Source: Synechococcus sp. 8F6
Lineage (GTDB): Bacteria > Cyanobacteriota > Cyanobacteriia > PCC-6307 > Cyanobiaceae
DNA length: 64,000 nt
NCBI RefSeq assembly: GCF_002252665.1
Contig: NZ_NQKZ01000010.1
Location: 1 to 64,000 of the forward strand
Direction of reading: 5' to 3'
In this document: piece after piece, positions 38,039-48,210 of the stretch
Layout: each line of letters opens with the position of its first letter
How positions within the stretch are numbered: the first letter of the stretch is position 1
Notes under the pieces: model-generated
What the model was told of the DNA's origin: nothing
The model's database searches: none
What the model saw: the letters and a program-made list of their open reading frames with translations, nothing else
Made by a program: the position numbers and the translations under genes

Positions 38039-39653
38039 AACCCAGGCGCGCCTTGAGGTGCGCACCGGCTCCCCCGTCGGGGGGGGCATCTGGGGCCGCG
38101 GCGAGGCCGAGGCTGAGCCCCTGCACCCCCGGAGCCAGGGGATGGCCCGCCAAGCCCGAGAGCAGCTGCCAGGTGCTCCAGCGCTGCAACAGAGACCGGG
38201 CCCGCTCACCACCCATCGCCCATTGCAGCGGCGCCTGGGGCAGATCGAGAGCGGCAACTTGCTCCAGCCGCAACCGGGGAGGCTGGCGGGAGTCGCGCTG
38301 CTCCTGAAGCACCGCCAGGGTCTGCCCCCACCAAGCCAGGCGCCCCTGGCTGGAGCGGGCACCGGCCAGGCTCGCCTGGAGCTGGTCTGACTCGGCCCGC
38401 GTCGCACGACGACCGCCCTGCGGCGCCTCCAAGCGGGTCCAGACCCGAACGCTGGTGTCACCCTCCACAGGCAGGGGGGCAGCAATCAAGCCCTCAGCGG
38501 CCAGGGCCCCATCGAGCACGGCGGGATCGGGTTGGTCGGCGGCGGTGCCGAGCAACCAGCCCTGGCGGCTCTGGCTCCACAGCAGCGGGCCGGCATCGGC
38601 CGCCGCCACCTGCGCTGGCAAGGATCCCTCGGGCACCTGGAGCACCGCCGCCAGCAGCGGTTGCCAGAGCGCGGGCCAGGCCGCGGGCTGTTGCACGAGC
38701 GCCAGGCTGTCGGAAGGGGCCTGCAGGGCCTCCAGCAGGGCGGCACCGGTGGCAGCGCCTGCAGCGGGGACGGGCAGAAGAGCCTTGGGCTCAACATCCG
38801 GGCCGACCTGCAGCCAACCATCCAGCACCAGTGAGCGGCCATCGGGGCGCAGGCTGGCCACCAGCTCCTGCACGGCTCCCGGCGCCGTGAATGCAGGAGG
38901 CAGGCCCAGCCAGGACCCCAGGGCCTCCGGGCGGGCCGTGAGCAGGGCAGCACCCTGGCCCAGGCGCTGGACGGCCTGGCGGAAGCGGGGGCTGGCGGCC
39001 TGGTTGAGTTCGTCGATCTGGGACACGTCGAGGGCCTGCTCGAGCACGCCGCGGCCGGAGGCGATCAGCACCAGGTCGTCGTTGATCAGCGCGGTGGCGA
39101 TCGGCACCGGCGTGGTGCCCACCAGGGCGCCGCGGCCACTGATCAGCCCCATGCCGCGGTAGCTACTGATCTGCAGATCGGTGCCGGCCAGGCTGCGGGT
39201 CTGCCAGAAGCGCTGCAGGAAGCGGCGGGCCCCATCGGCATCGCGGCTGCGCAGCGACAACAACCAACCATCGGGGGCCGCACCAGGCTCGGAGGCCAAC
39301 AGGGCCAGGCCCAGTTCGCGGCCCAGCCAGGGGGCCAGCTCGCCGGGGTAATTCAGGCCTGCCGCCGCGAAGGCGCCGTCCCGCAGGCCTGCTACCGCCG
39401 CCACAGCCGCCCGCCGCTCGCGGGTGGGCGCCACCGCCCGGGCGTAGGCCACAGGTTGCTCCCCATCGGTGAGCAGGTAGAGGCTCAGCGCGGCCTGCCG
39501 GGGCACGAATCGGGCCGCCTGCGGCGGAACCAGGGCCTGATGCTGCAACTGCAACGGGGAGCGCTGCAGCACCAGCCACCAGCCGCCGGCCGCCAGGCTC
39601 AGCAACAGCAACGCTACCGCCAGCACGACCGCCAGAAACGGGCGGGCCTTCAT
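38031..39653 (-). CDS. DUF3352 protein with N-terminal membrane anchor
   Basis: A 540-residue protein. Residues about 5-28 (FLAVVLAVALLLLSLAAGGW) form a signal anchor. The rest is a mixed, Ala/Leu-rich, mostly periplasmic region containing VPRQAALSLYLLTDGEQP and LALLASEPGAAPDGWLLSLR, which match the cyanobacterial DUF3352 family. Function unknown. First gene of a long minus-strand run (DUF3352, sixA-like, gltA, ndhA and onward). ATG 39653 is preferred; further upstream codons run into an unrelated gene on the other strand. Confidence 0.78.
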   Translation of the reverse strand: MKARPFLAVVLAVALLLLSLAAGGWWLVLQRSPLQLQHQALVPPQAARFVPRQAALSLYLLTDGEQPVAYARAVAPTRERRAAVAAVAGLRDGAFAAAGLNYPGELAPWLGRELGLALLASEPGAAPDGWLLSLRSRDADGARRFLQRFWQTRSLAGTDLQISSYRGMGLISGRGALVGTTPVPIATALINDDLVLIASGRGVLEQALDVSQIDELNQAASPRFRQAVQRLGQGAALLTARPEALGSWLGLPPAFTAPGAVQELVASLRPDGRSLVLDGWLQVGPDVEPKALLPVPAAGAATGAALLEALQAPSDSLALVQQPAAWPALWQPLLAAVLQVPEGSLPAQVAAADAGPLLWSQSRQGWLLGTAADQPDPAVLDGALAAEGLIAAPLPVEGDTSVRVWTRLEAPQGGRRATRAESDQLQASLAGARSSQGRLAWWGQTLAVLQEQRDSRQPPRLRLEQVAALDLPQAPLQWAMGGERARSLLQRWSTWQLLSGLAGHPLAPGVQGLSLGLAAAPDAPPDGGAGAHLKARLGFG

Positions 39654-39707
39654 GCGCCCCACGCAGGATGGGCCCATCTTGACCCCAACCCACCCCCCGT
39701 GCCCGAG

Positions 39708-40076
39708 ATGCACCATCCAGACCGCCCCGAGGCCGGCACGCCGCAGACCATCCGGGCGCGCGAGCTGCAGGCCCGACTGGAGCAGGGCGAGCCGATCCAG
39801 CTGGTGGATGTGCGCGAAGACGCCGAACTGGAGTTGGCCCAACTGGCTTGCCCCGTGGTGCACCTCCCCCTGAGCCGCTCCGCCGACTGGATCGGCAACC
39901 TCCACCAGCTGCTCGACCGCGACCGCCCCGTGGCGGTGCTCTGCCATGCGGGCGTGCGCAGTTGGCACCTGGGCTGCTGGCTGATCCAGGAACACGGCTA
40001 CGGCGCAGTGTGGAACGTTCAGGGGGGCATCGATGCCTGGAGCATCGAAGTGGATCCCGGCGTGCCCCGCTACTGA
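39708..40076 (+). CDS. Rhodanese-like domain protein
   Basis: A 122-residue single rhodanese domain: IRARELQARLEQGEPIQLVD, VREDAELELAQL, and the active-site loop VAVLCHAGVRSWHLGCWL with the catalytic Cys, ending NVQGGIDAWS. It could carry sulfur or act on arsenate-like substrates; nothing nearby identifies the substrate. GTG 39699 is an alternative start giving three more residues. Divergent from the DUF3352 gene over 54 bases. Confidence 0.88.
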   Translation: MHHPDRPEAGTPQTIRARELQARLEQGEPIQLVDVREDAELELAQLACPVVHLPLSRSADWIGNLHQLLDRDRPVAVLCHAGVRSWHLGCWLIQEHGYGAVWNVQGGIDAWSIEVDPGVPRY

Positions 40077-40146
40077 GACCAGCGGTGTCTGCCTACGATC
40101 GCCGCACCCCTGCAGCGTTCGCTTGCAGTCTCCGTCCCCCCGCCCC

Positions 40147-41112
40147 TTGCCTCTTCGGCAGCAGGAGGTGCTCCAGCTCGCCGTGCGGCACTACGTGGAC
40201 ACCATGGAACCGGTGGGCAGCCAAACCCTGGTGCGGCGCTTTGGGCTGCAAGCCAGTCCGGCGACAGTGCGCTCGGCGATGGGGGCCCTGGAGCAACGCG
40301 GCCTGCTCACCCAGCCCCACACCTCCGCCGGCCGGATCCCCAGCCAGCAGGGCTACCGCACCTATGTCGACCAGCTGCTGCCCGCCCCCGGCGCAGCGGC
40401 CCTGCAGCTCGAGCGAGAGCTCACCGGGCTGAGCCTGCAGTGGGCGGCCCTCGACGACCTGTTGCTGCACCTGAGCCGGCGCCTGGCCGATCTCACCGGC
40501 CTGCTCAGCCTGATCACCCGCCCCCAACGCCACCAACCCCAGCTGCAGGCGCTGCGGCTGGTGGCCAGTGGCGAGCGGTTGTTGGTGTTTCTGGTGGAGG
40601 GGGGCGCGACCGCCAGCAGCCTCAACCTGCGGCTGCCCGCCCAGGCCGTAGCCGAGCTGGCCGCCCTGGAGCGCTGGGTCAGCGCCCAGCTCCAGGGCGG
40701 GGCGATCGACTGGGGCACCTTGCCGTCCCATCTGCGCAGCAGCGGCGCCGTGCTGCGCCAGGCCTTGACCAGCCATGGGCAATCGCGGCAGCTGGAGGGT
40801 GAAAGCGCCGTCACCACCGGCCTGGCGGGCCTGCTGGCGCAACCGGAATTCAGCCAGACCCTCAGCCTGCGGCCCCTGGTGGAGCTGGTGGAGGATGCCC
40901 CCCAACAGCTCCTGCCCCAACCGGGCATCTGGATTGGCGCCGAGCATCCGCACCGGGCCCTGCATCAGTGCGCGGTGGTGCAGGCCGACTACCGCAGCGG
41001 CGATGGCGGCATCGGCCAGGTGGCCCTGGTGGGTCCGATGCGGATGGCCTATGCCACTGCCCGGGCCGCGGTGCAGTCGGTGGCACAGGTGCTGGAACGG
41101 CTGTTGGGTTAG
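40147..41112 (+). CDS. hrcA: Heat-inducible transcription repressor HrcA
   Basis: Represses groESL and related operons by binding CIRCE and is kept active by GroEL. The N-terminal winged helix reads [40 protein letters not shown] and [18 protein letters not shown]; the C-terminus has [19 protein letters not shown]. No ATG is available: TTG 40147 gives [10 protein letters not shown] and TTG 40123 adds eight residues. No CIRCE element is seen beside it. Confidence 0.9.
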   Translation: MPLRQQEVLQLAVRHYVDTMEPVGSQTLVRRFGLQASPATVRSAMGALEQRGLLTQPHTSAGRIPSQQGYRTYVDQLLPAPGAAALQLERELTGLSLQWAALDDLLLHLSRRLADLTGLLSLITRPQRHQPQLQALRLVASGERLLVFLVEGGATASSLNLRLPAQAVAELAALERWVSAQLQGGAIDWGTLPSHLRSSGAVLRQALTSHGQSRQLEGESAVTTGLAGLLAQPEFSQTLSLRPLVELVEDAPQQLLPQPGIWIGAEHPHRALHQCAVVQADYRSGDGGIGQVALVGPMRMAYATARAAVQSVAQVLERLLG

Positions 41113-42398
41113 CCCCCCATCTGATCACCGAGCTTCTCGGCCACGGTGTTCACGTCCTTATCGCCGCGACCCGACAGGTTGAGCACCACCTCGGTGCCGG
41201 GGGCCAGGGTGGGGCAGAGCTTCTCCAGCCAGGCGAAGGCGTGGGCCGTTTCCAGGGCCGGGATGATGCCCTCCAGGCGGCACAGAAGTTGCAGGGCCTC
41301 GAGGGCCTCCGCATCGGTGACGGCGCCGTATTCGGCGCGGCCGATGGTTTTCAGGTAGCTGTGCTCCGGGCCCACCCCGGGGTAATCGAGGCCGGCGCTG
41401 ATCGAGTGGGCCTCCTGCACCTGGCCCTCCTCGTCCTGCAGCAACAGGCTCATGGCGCCGTGCAACACGCCCACCCGCCCCTCGGTGATGGTGGCGGCGT
41501 GGCGGCCGGTGGCCACACCATCGCCGGCCGCTTCCACGCCCACCAGCCGCACGGATGTGTCGGGCACGAAGGGGTGGAACAGACCCATGGCATTGGAGCC
41601 ACCGCCCACGCAGGCCACCAGCACATCGGGATTGCGGCCGAAGGCCTCGTGGCACTGGCGCTTGGTTTCCTCACCGATCACGGCGTGGAAATCGCGCACC
41701 AGCATCGGGAAGGGGTGGGGGCCCGCCACCGAGCCGAGGATGTAGTGGGTGGTCTCCACGTTGGTCACCCAGTCGCGGATCGCCTCACTGGTGGCGTCCT
41801 TCAGGGTGGCGGTGCCGGCCGTCACGGGTTGCACCCTGGCCCCCAGCAGGCGCATGCGGAACACGTTGAGGGCCTGACGGCGCATGTCTTCGGCGCCCAT
41901 GTACACCACGCAATCCAGGCCGAAGCGGGCGCACACGGTGGCGGTGGCCACGCCGTGCTGGCCGGCGCCGGTTTCGGCAATGATCCGCTTCTTGCCCATG
42001 CGCAGAGCCAGCAGCGCCTGCCCGAGGGCGTTGTTGATCTTGTGGGCACCGGTGTGGTTGAGGTCTTCGCGCTTCAGCCAGATGCGTGGGCCGCCCTCGG
42101 CGCGGCGGTAGTGCTCGCTGAGCCGCTCCGCTTCATAAAGAGGATTGGGCCGCCCCACATAGGTGCGCAGGAGGTGGTTGAGCCGGTCGGTGAAAGCCGG
42201 ATCCTTCCAGGCCTCGGCAGCGGCCTGCTCCAGCTCCGCCAGGGCAGGGATCAGGGTTTCCGGCACGTACTGACCGCCAAACTGGCCATAGCGACCCAGG
42301 CCATTGGGGCGGGCGGCGAGCTCGAGGGCGGCGGGATCGGGGCCGGTAGCCGAAGACAGGCCGCCAGCAGACGACACGGGGGGGACGGTGCTGGTCAC
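41109..42398 (-). CDS. trpB: Tryptophan synthase beta chain
   Basis: A 429-residue PLP enzyme joining indole and serine. The PLP lysine is in [19 protein letters not shown], the phosphate loop is [11 protein letters not shown], and [17 protein letters not shown] is typical. GTG at 42398 starts [10 protein letters not shown] with about 30 variable residues before [14 protein letters not shown]. It is divergent from the SUI1 gene across 39 bases and overlaps hrcA by four bases at the 3' end. trpA is not nearby. Confidence 0.95.
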   Translation of the reverse strand: MTSTVPPVSSAGGLSSATGPDPAALELAARPNGLGRYGQFGGQYVPETLIPALAELEQAAAEAWKDPAFTDRLNHLLRTYVGRPNPLYEAERLSEHYRRAEGGPRIWLKREDLNHTGAHKINNALGQALLALRMGKKRIIAETGAGQHGVATATVCARFGLDCVVYMGAEDMRRQALNVFRMRLLGARVQPVTAGTATLKDATSEAIRDWVTNVETTHYILGSVAGPHPFPMLVRDFHAVIGEETKRQCHEAFGRNPDVLVACVGGGSNAMGLFHPFVPDTSVRLVGVEAAGDGVATGRHAATITEGRVGVLHGAMSLLLQDEEGQVQEAHSISAGLDYPGVGPEHSYLKTIGRAEYGAVTDAEALEALQLLCRLEGIIPALETAHAFAWLEKLCPTLAPGTEVVLNLSGRGDKDVNTVAEKLGDQMGG

Positions 42399-42437
42399 CA
42401 GCGGCGGAGCAAGATCAGTGCAGCGTAAGAAGCAGCC

Positions 42438-42770
42438 ATGGCCAAGGGCGGCTGGCAGGAATTCAGCAAGCCGGAAAGCCTGCAACGCGCCGCGGCCGGC
42501 AGTGCCGCTGGCGGGCCCAACCCCAAGGCCCAGCAGCGGGTGCGGGTGCAGCGCACCAAGGCGGGCAAGGGCGGAAAACTGGTGACGGCGATCACCGGAC
42601 TGGAGGCGCTGGAAGCCGAACTCAAGACCCTGCTCAAGCAGCTCAAGGCTGCCGCCGGCACGGGCGGCACCGTGAAAGACGGGGTGATTGAGCTCCAGGG
42701 CGACCAGGTGGCGCCGGCCCTGGCCGCCCTGGAGAAGGCCGGCTACCGACCCAAGCAGGCGGGAGGCTGA
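42438..42770 (+). CDS. SUI1/eIF1-like translation factor (YciH type)
   Basis: A 110-residue protein with a basic N-terminal lead and the SUI1 fold: [39 protein letters not shown] and [20 protein letters not shown]. Homologues are related to eukaryotic eIF1 and bind the ribosome; the bacterial role is not settled. Located 60 bases before cysC on the same strand. Confidence 0.88.
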   Translation: MAKGGWQEFSKPESLQRAAAGSAAGGPNPKAQQRVRVQRTKAGKGGKLVTAITGLEALEAELKTLLKQLKAAAGTGGTVKDGVIELQGDQVAPALAALEKAGYRPKQAGG

Positions 42771-42830
42771 GCACTCGGGCCCGCGCCGGCAGCGGGGGAT
42801 ACTTGGCCCATCAGCCTGCAGCAGAGCGCG

Positions 42831-43493
42831 ATGGCCGCCTCCCCAATCCCGCCAACGGTCCCCTACGGCGAACTCACCAACCAGGGAGCCTCCACCAACA
42901 TCGCCTGGCACCACACCTCCGTGGACCGGGCTGCCAGGGCCGAGCAGCGGGGCCACCGCAGCGCCATTCTCTGGTTCACCGGCCTCAGCGGCGCCGGCAA
43001 GAGCACCCTGGCCAATGCCGTGAATTCGGCCCTGTTTGAGCGGGGGCTGGCCTGCTACGTGCTGGATGGCGACAACATCCGCCACGGCCTCTGCAAAGAC
43101 CTGGGCTTCTCCGACGCCGACCGGGAGGAGAACATCCGCCGCATCGGCGAGGTCAGCAAGCTGTTTCTGGATGCGGGCGTGGTGGTGCTGACGGCGTTCG
43201 TGTCACCGTTCAAGGCCGACCGTGACAAGGCCCGTGACCTGGTGGACGCCGGCGACTTCATCGAGATCCACTGCGCCGCCAACCTGGACGTGTGCGAGCA
43301 GCGCGACACCAAGGGGCTCTACGCCAAAGCGCGGGCCGGCGAGATCAAGGAGTTCACCGGCATCTCCAGCCCCTATGAGGCCCCCGAGCAGCCCGAGCTG
43401 CGGGTGGACACCGGCAGCCAGAGCCTGGAGGACTCGGTGGCGCAGGTGCTCAGTTACCTGGCAAGCCAGGGCGTGATTCCCCAGGCGGGCTGA
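42831..43493 (+). CDS. cysC: Adenylylsulfate kinase
   Basis: A 220-residue kinase converting APS to PAPS in sulfate assimilation. [16 protein letters not shown] is the P-loop, [20 protein letters not shown] the nucleotide and APS site, [16 protein letters not shown] and GIKEFTG-like [15 protein letters not shown] complete the family pattern. Its last 44 bases overlap the permease gene on the other strand. Confidence 0.95.
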   Translation: MAASPIPPTVPYGELTNQGASTNIAWHHTSVDRAARAEQRGHRSAILWFTGLSGAGKSTLANAVNSALFERGLACYVLDGDNIRHGLCKDLGFSDADREENIRRIGEVSKLFLDAGVVVLTAFVSPFKADRDKARDLVDAGDFIEIHCAANLDVCEQRDTKGLYAKARAGEIKEFTGISSPYEAPEQPELRVDTGSQSLEDSVAQVLSYLASQGVIPQAG

Positions 43494-44556
43494 GCGACTC
43501 CCCAGCCCGCAGCTGGTCGCCCCAGGCATCGAGGAAAGTCTTGGCGCAGCTGGCCGTGGGCACCGCCAGCAGCAGGCCCAGTAGATCGCCCAGCCCCAGC
43601 AGGCTGCCCAACCGGGCCCCCACCGGCAGGCTGATCAGCAGCCAGGCCGGCTGCAGGCCAACGATCAGTCCCATCAGCCGGGGCTGGATCACCTGATCGA
43701 CCACCTGGCCCACACTGATGGCGGCCGCCAGCACCTCCAGGCCGGTGCGGGGATCGTCAAGGGCCAGGAGCAGGCTGACCACCACGATCGTCAGGGCGCT
43801 GGCGTAGGGCACCAGGGTGGTGAAGCCGATCGCCACCGCAAACAGCACGCCATAGGGAATGCCCAGCAGCGTGAACACCACGATCTGGGCGGCGCTGAGG
43901 ATCAACGCCAGCACCACCTGGCCGGCGAAGTATCCCCGGAAGGTGCGATTGAGGGTGGTTACCACCAGCTCCCGCACCTTTGGCGGCAGCCACTGGGCGA
44001 GGCCCGCACTGATGCCCTCCCCGCCCAACAGCAGAAACACCGCCAACACGAGCACGATCACGGTGTTCACCGTGAGACCCACGGTGGCGCCGAGCAATCC
44101 GAGCAGCTGCTGACTGACCTGACGGGCCAGCAGGCTGGTGCGCGTGAGCAATTCGCTGCTGAGGTCGCCGAAATCTGTGGGCAGCCCCCGGGTGCCAGCC
44201 CAGGCCTGCAACTGCTGCAGCAGCGTTTCGCCCTGGGCCAACCAGCCGGGCAAGGCCGTGATCAGCTCGCCCAGCTGCTCAATCAGCCGCGGCACCAGCC
44301 AGACAGCCGCCAAAGCAAGCAGCCCGAAACTGAGACCCACCACCAAGGCGGTGGCCAGCCAGCGCGGCAGACCGCGGCCCATTAGCCAGCGGCTGGGTAA
44401 ATCGAGCAGGAAGGCGATCAGGGCGGCTCCCACAAACAGCGCCGGGAAGGGGGCGAGGGGTAGCAGCAGCTGACGCAGCACCCAGAGGTTGAGCACCAGC
44501 AGGGGCAGGGCCAGGCCGGCCTTCAACCAGGGGGGCAGGACAAGGCGCTCGAGCAT
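43450..44556 (-). CDS. AI-2E family transporter (PerM/UPF0118)
   Basis: A 368-residue membrane protein with seven or eight helices in the AI-2E pattern: an N-terminal pair, a central amphipathic region (ELITALPGWLAQGETLLQQL), and C-terminal GYFAGQVVLALILSAAQIVV, LLGIPYGVLFAVAIGFTTLV and VVDQVIQPRLMGLIVGLQP. Members export small molecules or sodium; no substrate can be assigned. The start overlaps the purE stop by one base (TGATG). Confidence 0.88.
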   Translation of the reverse strand: MLERLVLPPWLKAGLALPLLVLNLWVLRQLLLPLAPFPALFVGAALIAFLLDLPSRWLMGRGLPRWLATALVVGLSFGLLALAAVWLVPRLIEQLGELITALPGWLAQGETLLQQLQAWAGTRGLPTDFGDLSSELLTRTSLLARQVSQQLLGLLGATVGLTVNTVIVLVLAVFLLLGGEGISAGLAQWLPPKVRELVVTTLNRTFRGYFAGQVVLALILSAAQIVVFTLLGIPYGVLFAVAIGFTTLVPYASALTIVVVSLLLALDDPRTGLEVLAAAISVGQVVDQVIQPRLMGLIVGLQPAWLLISLPVGARLGSLLGLGDLLGLLLAVPTASCAKTFLDAWGDQLRAGESLSPPGESRPGLPGN

Positions 44557-45137
44557 CAGCCCATCTGCTCCAGGTAGGCGCGGCTGCCGAGCTCCACCAG
44601 GCGGCGGTCCTTGCTGGTGACCTGGGCGTGCAGCTCAGCGCGATAGGCCGCGATGGCGGCCGCCAGGCGTTCGTCAGCGGTGGCCAGGATCTGCACAGCC
44701 AGCAGGCCGGCGTTGGTGCCGTTGCCGATGGCCACCGTGGCGACGGGGATGCCCGCCGGCATCTGCACGATCGAGTGGAGCGAATCCACCCCGGCGAGCG
44801 CCCGGCTCTGCACGGGCACGCCGATCACCGGCAGGGTGGTGAGCGCGGCCACCATCCCGGGCAGGTGGGCGGCCCCACCCGCGCCGGCAACGATGACTTT
44901 CAGGCCGCGGCCAGCGGCCTGCTGGGCAAAATCCATCATCTCGAGCGGCGTGCGATGGGCCGAGAGCACCCGCACTTCCACCACCACCCCGAAGCGCTCC
45001 AGCACCTCCACCGCCGGCTGCATGGTGGGCAGGTCGGAATCGCTGCCCATCACCACCGCCACGCGGGGGGCGGGATCCGGCGCAGACGATCCAGGGGAAG
45101 GAAGCGCAACCACGCAGGCGCAGGCAGAGAATGGCAT
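44556..45137 (-). CDS. purE: N5-carboxyaminoimidazole ribonucleotide mutase
   Basis: Purine biosynthesis enzyme. The signature begins [20 protein letters not shown], then [18 protein letters not shown] and [20 protein letters not shown], with [20 protein letters not shown]. The core starts about 35 residues into the reading from ATG 45137 (193 residues); a GTG at 45113 gives 185 and is also reasonable. Divergent from nagA. Confidence 0.94.
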   Translation of the reverse strand: MPFSACACVVALPSPGSSAPDPAPRVAVVMGSDSDLPTMQPAVEVLERFGVVVEVRVLSAHRTPLEMMDFAQQAAGRGLKVIVAGAGGAAHLPGMVAALTTLPVIGVPVQSRALAGVDSLHSIVQMPAGIPVATVAIGNGTNAGLLAVQILATADERLAAAIAAYRAELHAQVTSKDRRLVELGSRAYLEQMG

Positions 45138-45182
45138 TGTCACGTCTGACCGCCCAGACGCCACACCTGCGCTCCTCTGCCC

Positions 45183-46349
45183 ATGCACTGGCTCAGCAAC
45201 GTTCGCCTGCCCCAGGCTCGGCGCTGCAGCCACGGCGCCGAGCAGCGCTGGCGCATTGGCCTCGACGACGACAACCTGATCGCCCTGGTGGAACCCCTGC
45301 CGGATGGCAGCCGGGCCACCGGTGACGACTGGGGCGGCGACTGGCTCAGCCCGGCCGGGGTGGACCTGCAGATCAACGGCGGCCTGGGGCTGGCCTTCCC
45401 GGAACTCACCGCCACCGATCTACCTCAGCTGGAGCAGCTGCTGGAGCTGCTCTGGCGCGATGGCGTCGAAGCGATCTGTCCCACCCTGGTGACCTGCGGC
45501 GTCGCGCCGCTGCGCCAGGCCCTCACCGTGCTGGCCGAAGCACGCGCGCGGCATCGCCCGGGCCGCTGTCAGCTGCTGGGGGCCCATCTGGAAGGCCCCT
45601 TCCTGGAGCCAACGCGGCGCGGCGCCCATCCCGCCCAGCACCTGGCCGCCCCGAGCCTGGCGGCGCTGCTGGAGCGCATCGACGGCTTCGAGGACGACAT
45701 CGATCTGGTGACCCTCGCCCCGGAGCTCGACGGAGCCGAAGCGGTGATCGCCGCCCTGGCCGAGCGAGGCATCGTGGTGAGCCTGGGCCACAGCGCCGCC
45801 AGCGAAACCCAGGCCGAAGAGGCCTTTGCGCGCGGGGTGACGATGCTCACCCACGCCTTCAATGCCATGCCCGGCATGCACCACCGGGCACCGGGGCCGG
45901 TGGCGGCGGCCGCCCTGCGGGGCGACGTGGCGATCGGCCTGATCGCCGATGGGGTGCACGTGACCCCCACCATGGCGGTGCTGCTGCAGCGGCTGGCCCC
46001 GGAGCAGGTGGTGCTGGTGAGCGATGCCCTGGCCCCCTACGGTCTGGGGGAGGGACAGCACCGCTGGGATGAGCGGCTGCTGATCGTGCAGGACGGCAGC
46101 TGCCGGCTGCAGGACGGCACCCTGGCCGGGGTCACCCTGCCGCTGCTGGAGGGGGTGCGGCGTCTGGCGCAGTGGACCGGCGAACCCGGCCGCGCCATCG
46201 CCGCGGCCACCGTGCTGCCGCGCCGGGTGCTGGGGGATGACCGCAGCCTGCCCCAGCTGCTGCTGGGCACGCCCCTGGTCGAGGCCCTGCGCTGGCATGC
46301 GGGGGCTGAGGGTCTGGTGTGGCAGCGGGCCGTGGCCGCCTCCATCTAG
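45183..46349 (+). CDS. nagA: N-acetylglucosamine-6-phosphate deacetylase
   Basis: A 388-residue amidohydrolase-fold enzyme for amino-sugar recycling. Metal and substrate motifs: [65 protein letters not shown] and [11 protein letters not shown], where the last Asp corresponds to the catalytic residue. In cyanobacteria it likely serves peptidoglycan turnover. No nagB is adjacent. Confidence 0.9.
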   Translation: MHWLSNVRLPQARRCSHGAEQRWRIGLDDDNLIALVEPLPDGSRATGDDWGGDWLSPAGVDLQINGGLGLAFPELTATDLPQLEQLLELLWRDGVEAICPTLVTCGVAPLRQALTVLAEARARHRPGRCQLLGAHLEGPFLEPTRRGAHPAQHLAAPSLAALLERIDGFEDDIDLVTLAPELDGAEAVIAALAERGIVVSLGHSAASETQAEEAFARGVTMLTHAFNAMPGMHHRAPGPVAAAALRGDVAIGLIADGVHVTPTMAVLLQRLAPEQVVLVSDALAPYGLGEGQHRWDERLLIVQDGSCRLQDGTLAGVTLPLLEGVRRLAQWTGEPGRAIAAATVLPRRVLGDDRSLPQLLLGTPLVEALRWHAGAEGLVWQRAVAASI

Positions 46350-46501
46350 GCGCTGCAGTCCTTCCTACGGATTCATGGCATCAGCGATGCCTCGATGGCG
46401 CTGGCCTGACGGAGGTGGCGGCCATGCAGGCCAGCTCGAGGGGTGTTGCAGTACGAGCAAAGCGTGGATAGGACAGGACAGCCGACGACCAACCGGGCAC
46501 C

Positions 46502-47452
46502 ATGGCGTTTCACGACCTGGCTTCCCTGCCACCCGCTGCGGTGCGGGCCGTTGCCCAAACCTGTGAGGCCCTGATCAGCGCCGAGGGGAAAGAGCGCCCA
46601 ACGGAGCGGGAGCGCGAACTGCTGGCGACGCTGTTCCCCTCCTTGTTGGGCCAACCCTGGCCCAAAGATCCAGCCGCCACCATCCCAGTGGGGTTATCGG
46701 GGCTGGTGCTCAGCCGCCGCCAGCGGCAGGAGGTGATGCAACTGCTCACGCTGCTGGCCTTCCTGGAGCCTCGGCTCGATCAGGCCAAGGTGCAGCTCCT
46801 GATGCGCATCGCCGTCGAGCTCCAGGTGGAGCCCGAAACGATGGCCGATCTGGAGGAGGTGTGCCGCGGGCACGTGCTCAAGAGCTTCGGCGACATGTAC
46901 CGCCGCACCTTCCATGCGCTCAACAACGATGGCGTGGTGCAGGGCTATGCCCGCTTCATCCTGCCAATGCTGGGCGTGGGCATCGATCGGGAACACGAAA
47001 GCCGCTACGCCGCCCTGAATGCGGCACCAGCCGGCAGCTTGGGGGCAGGCCTGCACGCTTACTACATTGACAACAACTTCCCTTACCCCGGGAGTCGCAG
47101 GGGCCTTCCTTACGCCTATGTGGCCATCCACGACCTGCACCATGTGATCGGCGGGTACGCCACCGATCCCAACGGCGAACTGCAGGTGCTGGGCTTCACG
47201 ATGGGCTTGTTCCCGGACCACGCCCTGCTGATTGGCCTGCCAGCACTGTTGCAGTTCCAGATGGGCATCGCCGATCCCCTGGCGGGAAGCGTTGCACCAA
47301 AACTGAAAGATCAGCTCGATGCCCCTACCTTCGCGCAGGCCCTGCAGCGCGGCGGCGCTACAACCGGGCCGATCCGCGATTTCCACTGGGACTTCTGGCC
47401 CTGGATCGAACGCCCCTTGGCAGACGTGCGGCGTGAACTCCAGGTGCTCTGA
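46502..47452 (+). CDS. Two-part protein: TerB-like helical domain plus Coq4-like domain
   Basis: A 316-residue protein. Residues 1-125 are helical and charged (AEGKERPTERERELLATLF, LLTLLAFLEPRLDQAKVQLL), resembling TerB-like modules. Residues 130-300 contain HDLHH at 210-214 followed after 11 residues by E226, exactly the HDxxH-x11-E metal motif of COQ4, with surrounding IGGYATDPNGELQVLGF. COQ4 acts on the quinone head group. Cyanobacteria lack ubiquinone, so the substrate is unknown. It precedes chlM by 53 bases on the same strand. The TerB assignment is tentative; the Coq4 motif is strong. Confidence 0.75.
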   Translation: MAFHDLASLPPAAVRAVAQTCEALISAEGKERPTERERELLATLFPSLLGQPWPKDPAATIPVGLSGLVLSRRQRQEVMQLLTLLAFLEPRLDQAKVQLLMRIAVELQVEPETMADLEEVCRGHVLKSFGDMYRRTFHALNNDGVVQGYARFILPMLGVGIDREHESRYAALNAAPAGSLGAGLHAYYIDNNFPYPGSRRGLPYAYVAIHDLHHVIGGYATDPNGELQVLGFTMGLFPDHALLIGLPALLQFQMGIADPLAGSVAPKLKDQLDAPTFAQALQRGGATTGPIRDFHWDFWPWIERPLADVRRELQVL

Positions 47453-47505
47453 GAAGGGGTAGCTCCCTAGGATCCGGCCCATCCAGAGGCCCATTGCCCC
47501 GCTCG

Positions 47506-48210
47506 ATGCATATCGCAGCCGAAACAGCAGCCGAAAAAGCCGAGGTGAAGGGCTATTTCGAAACCACCGGTTTCGACCGCTGGAACCGCATCTACAGCGA
47601 GTCCGAGGACGTCAACCGGGTGCAGCGCAACATCCGCATCGGCCACCAGAAAACGGTGGACAACGTGCTGGCCTGGCTGCAGGAGCAGGGCAACCTGGGC
47701 GAGCGCAGCTTCTGCGACGCCGGCTGTGGCGTGGGCAGCCTGACCCTGCCCCTGGCCCAGCTGGGGGCAGGATCGATCGCCGCCTCCGACCTCTCGGCCG
47801 CCATGGTGCAGGAAGCCGAGCGTCGCGGCGTCCAAGCCGGCATCGCCCCGGGCCGCATCCACTTCCTGGCCTCCGATCTGGAGAGCCTCAGCGGCCGCTA
47901 CGACACGGTGATCTGCCTGGATGTGTTCATCCACTACCCGCAGGCCCCTGCAGAGGAGATGGTGCGCCATCTGGCTGGCATGGCGGAGCAGCACCTGATC
48001 GTGAGCTTTGCCCCCTACACGCCGCTGCTGGCGCTGCTCAAGGGCATCGGCCAGCTGTTCCCGGGCCCCAGCAAAACCACCCGGGCCTACACCCTGCGCG
48101 AGGCGGGCATCGTGGCCGCCGCCGCCGAGGCCGGCTTCCGGCCCGTGCGCCGCAGCCTCAACAAGGCGCCCTTCTATTTCTCCCGCCTGATCGCCTTCGA
48201 ACGGGCCTGA
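47506..48210 (+). CDS. chlM: Magnesium protoporphyrin IX methyltransferase
   Basis: Methylates Mg-protoporphyrin IX in chlorophyll synthesis. EVKGYFETTGFDRWNRIYSE and NRVQRNIRIGHQKTVDNVL are diagnostic, followed by the SAM site CDAGCGVGSLTLPLAQLGA. ATG 47506 (MHIAAETAAEKAEV) gives 234 residues; a TTG at 47494 would add four. It meets the AlkB homologue gene directly, with no gap, tail to tail. Confidence 0.95.
   Translation: MHIAAETAAEKAEVKGYFETTGFDRWNRIYSESEDVNRVQRNIRIGHQKTVDNVLAWLQEQGNLGERSFCDAGCGVGSLTLPLAQLGAGSIAASDLSAAMVQEAERRGVQAGIAPGRIHFLASDLESLSGRYDTVICLDVFIHYPQAPAEEMVRHLAGMAEQHLIVSFAPYTPLLALLKGIGQLFPGPSKTTRAYTLREAGIVAAAAEAGFRPVRRSLNKAPFYFSRLIAFERA

Noticed and set aside
40968-42428. 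486-codon open frame opposite trpB
   Set aside because: Shadow of trpB; composition is His/Gly-rich without motifs.
46377-46391. Six-base hairpin GGCATC-AGC-GATGCC after nagA
   Set aside because: No T run and a short stem; not convincing as a terminator.
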